A DNA stretch of 64,000 nucleotides, from NCBI RefSeq assembly GCF_016834455.1, contig NZ_CP069213.1, positions 496,501 to 560,500 of the forward strand, given 5' to 3'. Position numbers and translations under genes: made by a program. The stretch is from Shewanella litorisediminis. Its GTDB lineage: Bacteria > Pseudomonadota > Gammaproteobacteria > Enterobacterales > Shewanellaceae. Below, piece after piece: positions 62,039 through 64,000 of the stretch (its first letter is position 1; each line of letters starts with the position of its first letter). Below the pieces are notes generated by a model. That model saw only the letters and a list, made by a program, of their open reading frames with translations, was not told the DNA's origin and made no database searches.

Positions 62039-63610
62039 ATGCGCAACAACCAACCCGTCACCCTCAGGGAAGTGGAGCTCGACAACGAGGCCATCATTCT
62101 TTCCACCACCGATCTGAAGGGGCGTATCAAGTACGTCAATCAGGACTTCTGTCAGATTGCCGGTTTCCGGGAAGAGGAACTGGTGAACGAACCCCACAAT
62201 CTCATTCGTCACCCTGAGATGCCGCCTGCGGCGTTCAAGATGCTCTGGAGCCGAATTCGCGAAGGGCGTCCCTGGATGGGGTTGGTGAAAAACCGCTGCA
62301 AGAACGGGGATTATTACTGGGTCGATGCCTATGTCACCCCTGTGTATGAAGATGGCGAAGTCCATGAATATCAGTCGGTACGCCGCAAGGTTAACGCCAA
62401 ACACAGGGAGCGCGCCGAGTCCTTATATGCTGAGTTGGTCAAAGGTGAAGAGCCCACGGCACTGAAAGATAGCCGCTTGGGCGTGAGTGCCAAACTCATG
62501 CTGTGGACAGCTTTGATGCTCGGATTGTCGGCCCTTGCCGCCCAATGGTCTTTCTGGTTGATGTTACCGCTGTTGCCCATCGCTCTGTTGGGGTGTCGTG
62601 GCTTATTGGCGCCGCTACGAGAACTTGCCAGTGAGGCTCGCGGTATTATTCAGGATCCCGTGGCCAGAGCGGTTTACACAGGTCGGCGCGACGAAATTGG
62701 CGACCTTATGCTCGCTATGCGCTTTATGACCAATGAAACCGGTGGCGTAATGGGGCGGATGGCTGACTCCACGGCAACCATGGCAAACCAGAGCAATGAG
62801 CTGCTCGATGCCATTGCCCGCAGTGCAGAGCGGGCCGATGGTCAGCGTCAGCAAACCCAGCAGGCCGCCGCTGCGGTGGAAGAATTGCACGTAAGTTTTG
62901 CCGAAGTGAAAGAGCATACACTGGCGGTGGCAAACGATGTGGAACAGTGCCAGAGTGCCATGGGCCTTGGACAGCAACAGCTGGCCGAAGTTGAGGTGGC
63001 CATGCAGCAGTTGCAGCAGCAGATGAGCCTTTGCGATGAGGTTGTGCGTGAAATTGCCAGCGACAGTCAGGCCATCAATCAGGTACTGGAAGTGATAGGC
63101 ACCATTGCCGAGCAAACCAATCTGCTTGCCCTCAACGCGGCCATTGAAGCGGCCCGTGCCGGAGAGTCTGGCCGAGGCTTTGCGGTGGTGGCCGATGAAG
63201 TGCGGCAGCTCTCGGGTCGCACTGGCGAGTCGACCGGCCAGATAGAAGGCATAGTGCGTAAATTCCAGTCCAGTACAGCGAGGGCTGAAGCCAATCTGGA
63301 TAACAGTCAGCAGCAGCTCAAGAATCTGGCCGCAAGACTTGAGCAGGTGCAACAGGCTTTTGGGGCGCTGGATAGTGCCATCAACACCATTAAATCCCTT
63401 TCAGACCACAGTGCCCATGCCATGACAGAGCAGTCCAGTGCGGCAGGCAGTATCAGCGACTCGCTGCAAACCATCAATGAGCTGGCTGAAGCCGTGCTCA
63501 GTCAATCCCGGGAGGCCGAGCAACTGGGTGCCCGCATGTCACGACTTTCAAGTAAAACCAGTGGCCTATCCAAGCAGTTTTGGCAAAAAAGCGTAAGCGG
63601 CCGAAGCTAG
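62039..63610 (+). CDS. PAS-domain methyl-accepting chemotaxis protein (Aer-like)
   Basis: This 523-residue receptor begins with a cytoplasmic PAS domain (about 5-120; [20 protein letters not shown] start and [29 protein letters not shown]), as in Aer. Two membrane segments (about 156-195), a HAMP-like stretch and a signalling hairpin ([31 protein letters not shown]) follow. No periplasmic domain is present. It probably senses redox or energy state through a PAS-bound flavin, which is inference. The start at 62039 has no strong site. A terminator follows. Confidence 0.9.
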   Translation: MRNNQPVTLREVELDNEAIILSTTDLKGRIKYVNQDFCQIAGFREEELVNEPHNLIRHPEMPPAAFKMLWSRIREGRPWMGLVKNRCKNGDYYWVDAYVTPVYEDGEVHEYQSVRRKVNAKHRERAESLYAELVKGEEPTALKDSRLGVSAKLMLWTALMLGLSALAAQWSFWLMLPLLPIALLGCRGLLAPLRELASEARGIIQDPVARAVYTGRRDEIGDLMLAMRFMTNETGGVMGRMADSTATMANQSNELLDAIARSAERADGQRQQTQQAAAAVEELHVSFAEVKEHTLAVANDVEQCQSAMGLGQQQLAEVEVAMQQLQQQMSLCDEVVREIASDSQAINQVLEVIGTIAEQTNLLALNAAIEAARAGESGRGFAVVADEVRQLSGRTGESTGQIEGIVRKFQSSTARAEANLDNSQQQLKNLAARLEQVQQAFGALDSAINTIKSLSDHSAHAMTEQSSAAGSISDSLQTINELAEAVLSQSREAEQLGARMSRLSSKTSGLSKQFWQKSVSGRS

Positions 63611-63641
63611 GCCTCACCCATGTTAAGCGCATTATTGTCAT

Positions 63642-63669
63642 AAAAAGGCCCGCAATCGCGGGCCTTTTT
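63642..63669 (+). terminator. Intrinsic terminator after the chemoreceptor gene
   Basis: GGCCCGC pairs with GCGGGCC around AATC, with AAAAA and TTTTT flanks. Confidence 0.9.
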
Positions 63670-63847
63670 ATGCTTTGGACAGGGCTCCCAAAGACCTGAA
63701 TCCTTGAAGCGACTGACGTTTCCCTGTGGGACCGGTCAAGGCCGTGTTGTGTTTGTATGGCGCAAGTCCCTGTTAAGTTTGGTCTTGGCGCCTTGATGGA
63801 AACTGCTATGCTTGGGGCAACTTTCCCAGTCTCCGGAATTTGCCCTT

Positions 63848-64000
63848 ATGACCTTGTTCCATACCCACGTTATGTTTGATGCCCCCGGAAGCCCCGAAGT
63901 CATGAAACTGGTGCAAGGCACGGCCCCCTCTCCCAAGGCTGGTGAGGTGCTGATTCGGGTCGCTGCCGCCGGCGTTAACGGGCCGGATTTGGCGCAGCGT
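63848..64000 (+). CDS. NAD(P)H quinone oxidoreductase, N-terminal part (3' end outside window)
   Basis: ATG 63848 starts a frame that runs to the window edge (51 codons). The segment PGSPEVMKLVQG and KAGEVLIRVAAAGVNGPDLAQR is the conserved N-terminus of zinc-independent quinone oxidoreductases (QOR/PIG3 branch). The rest lies outside. Substrate unknown. Confidence 0.8.
   Translation, partial: MTLFHTHVMFDAPGSPEVMKLVQGTAPSPKAGEVLIRVAAAGVNGPDLAQR

Overview
The window looks like ordinary chromosome from a marine gammaproteobacterium of the genus Shewanella. The evidence is the gene order mreC-mreD-maf-rng-yhdP-nitrilase-tldD, the ArfA, DarP, RimO, PmbA, UvrA and YajR sequences, and an Alx/TerC gene behind a manganese-type riboswitch. 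The species is not proven from sequence alone. Base composition is moderately GC-rich and fairly even. I see no phage, integron, insertion sequence, CRISPR array, rRNA or tRNA.

Layout. Positions 1-9.7 kb are one plus-strand cluster for cell shape, RNA processing and envelope: mreC end, mreD, maf, rng, a very long yhdP, a nitrilase-family amidase and tldD. At 10-12.1 kb are a tiny Cys-rich protein behind an FNR-like site and a NemR-like repressor with a CurA-like reductase, each preceded by the same 19-bp operator at the same distance. At 12.6-17.4 kb is a four-gene export operon (TolC, HlyD, two ABC-2 permeases) with no ATPase gene. At 17.4-23.4 kb are darP and pmbA (partner of tldD), a periplasmic binding protein, arfA with terminator hairpins inside its reading frame, rimO and a SIMPL protein. 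At 23.4-31.2 kb are a GNAT enzyme, a secreted M43 protease, a Usp protein, an M48 membrane protease, purC, and putP preceded by a small membrane protein.

At 31.6-34.3 kb is a compact arsenate operon, arsR-gapdh-arsJ. It is followed by a response-regulator c-di-GMP phosphodiesterase whose start lies at a G7 tract. At 36.6-50.5 kb is a mosaic of single genes: a beta-CASP nuclease, DMT exporter, HAD phosphatase, lysozyme-inhibitor fusion, PhoA-type lipoprotein phosphatase with a Pho-box-like site, YhcH, patatin, LonN, RluA-family synthase, HlyD, PhoD-like phosphatase and an SDR. At 50.5-64 kb are the alx-type terC gene with its yybP-ykoY riboswitch and terminator, deaD, uvrA with an M28 peptidase, yajR, ssb, an unknown membrane protein, ybaK, a PAS chemoreceptor and the start of a quinone oxidoreductase.

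The strongest regulatory observations are the arfA internal terminators, the twin NemR-type operators, the terC riboswitch, the G7 tract in front of the c-di-GMP gene, and a duplicated purC 3' end with its terminator. The strongest novelty candidates are the ATPase-less export operon, the Cys-rich peptide, the small protein coupled to putP, and the LprI-MliC fusion.
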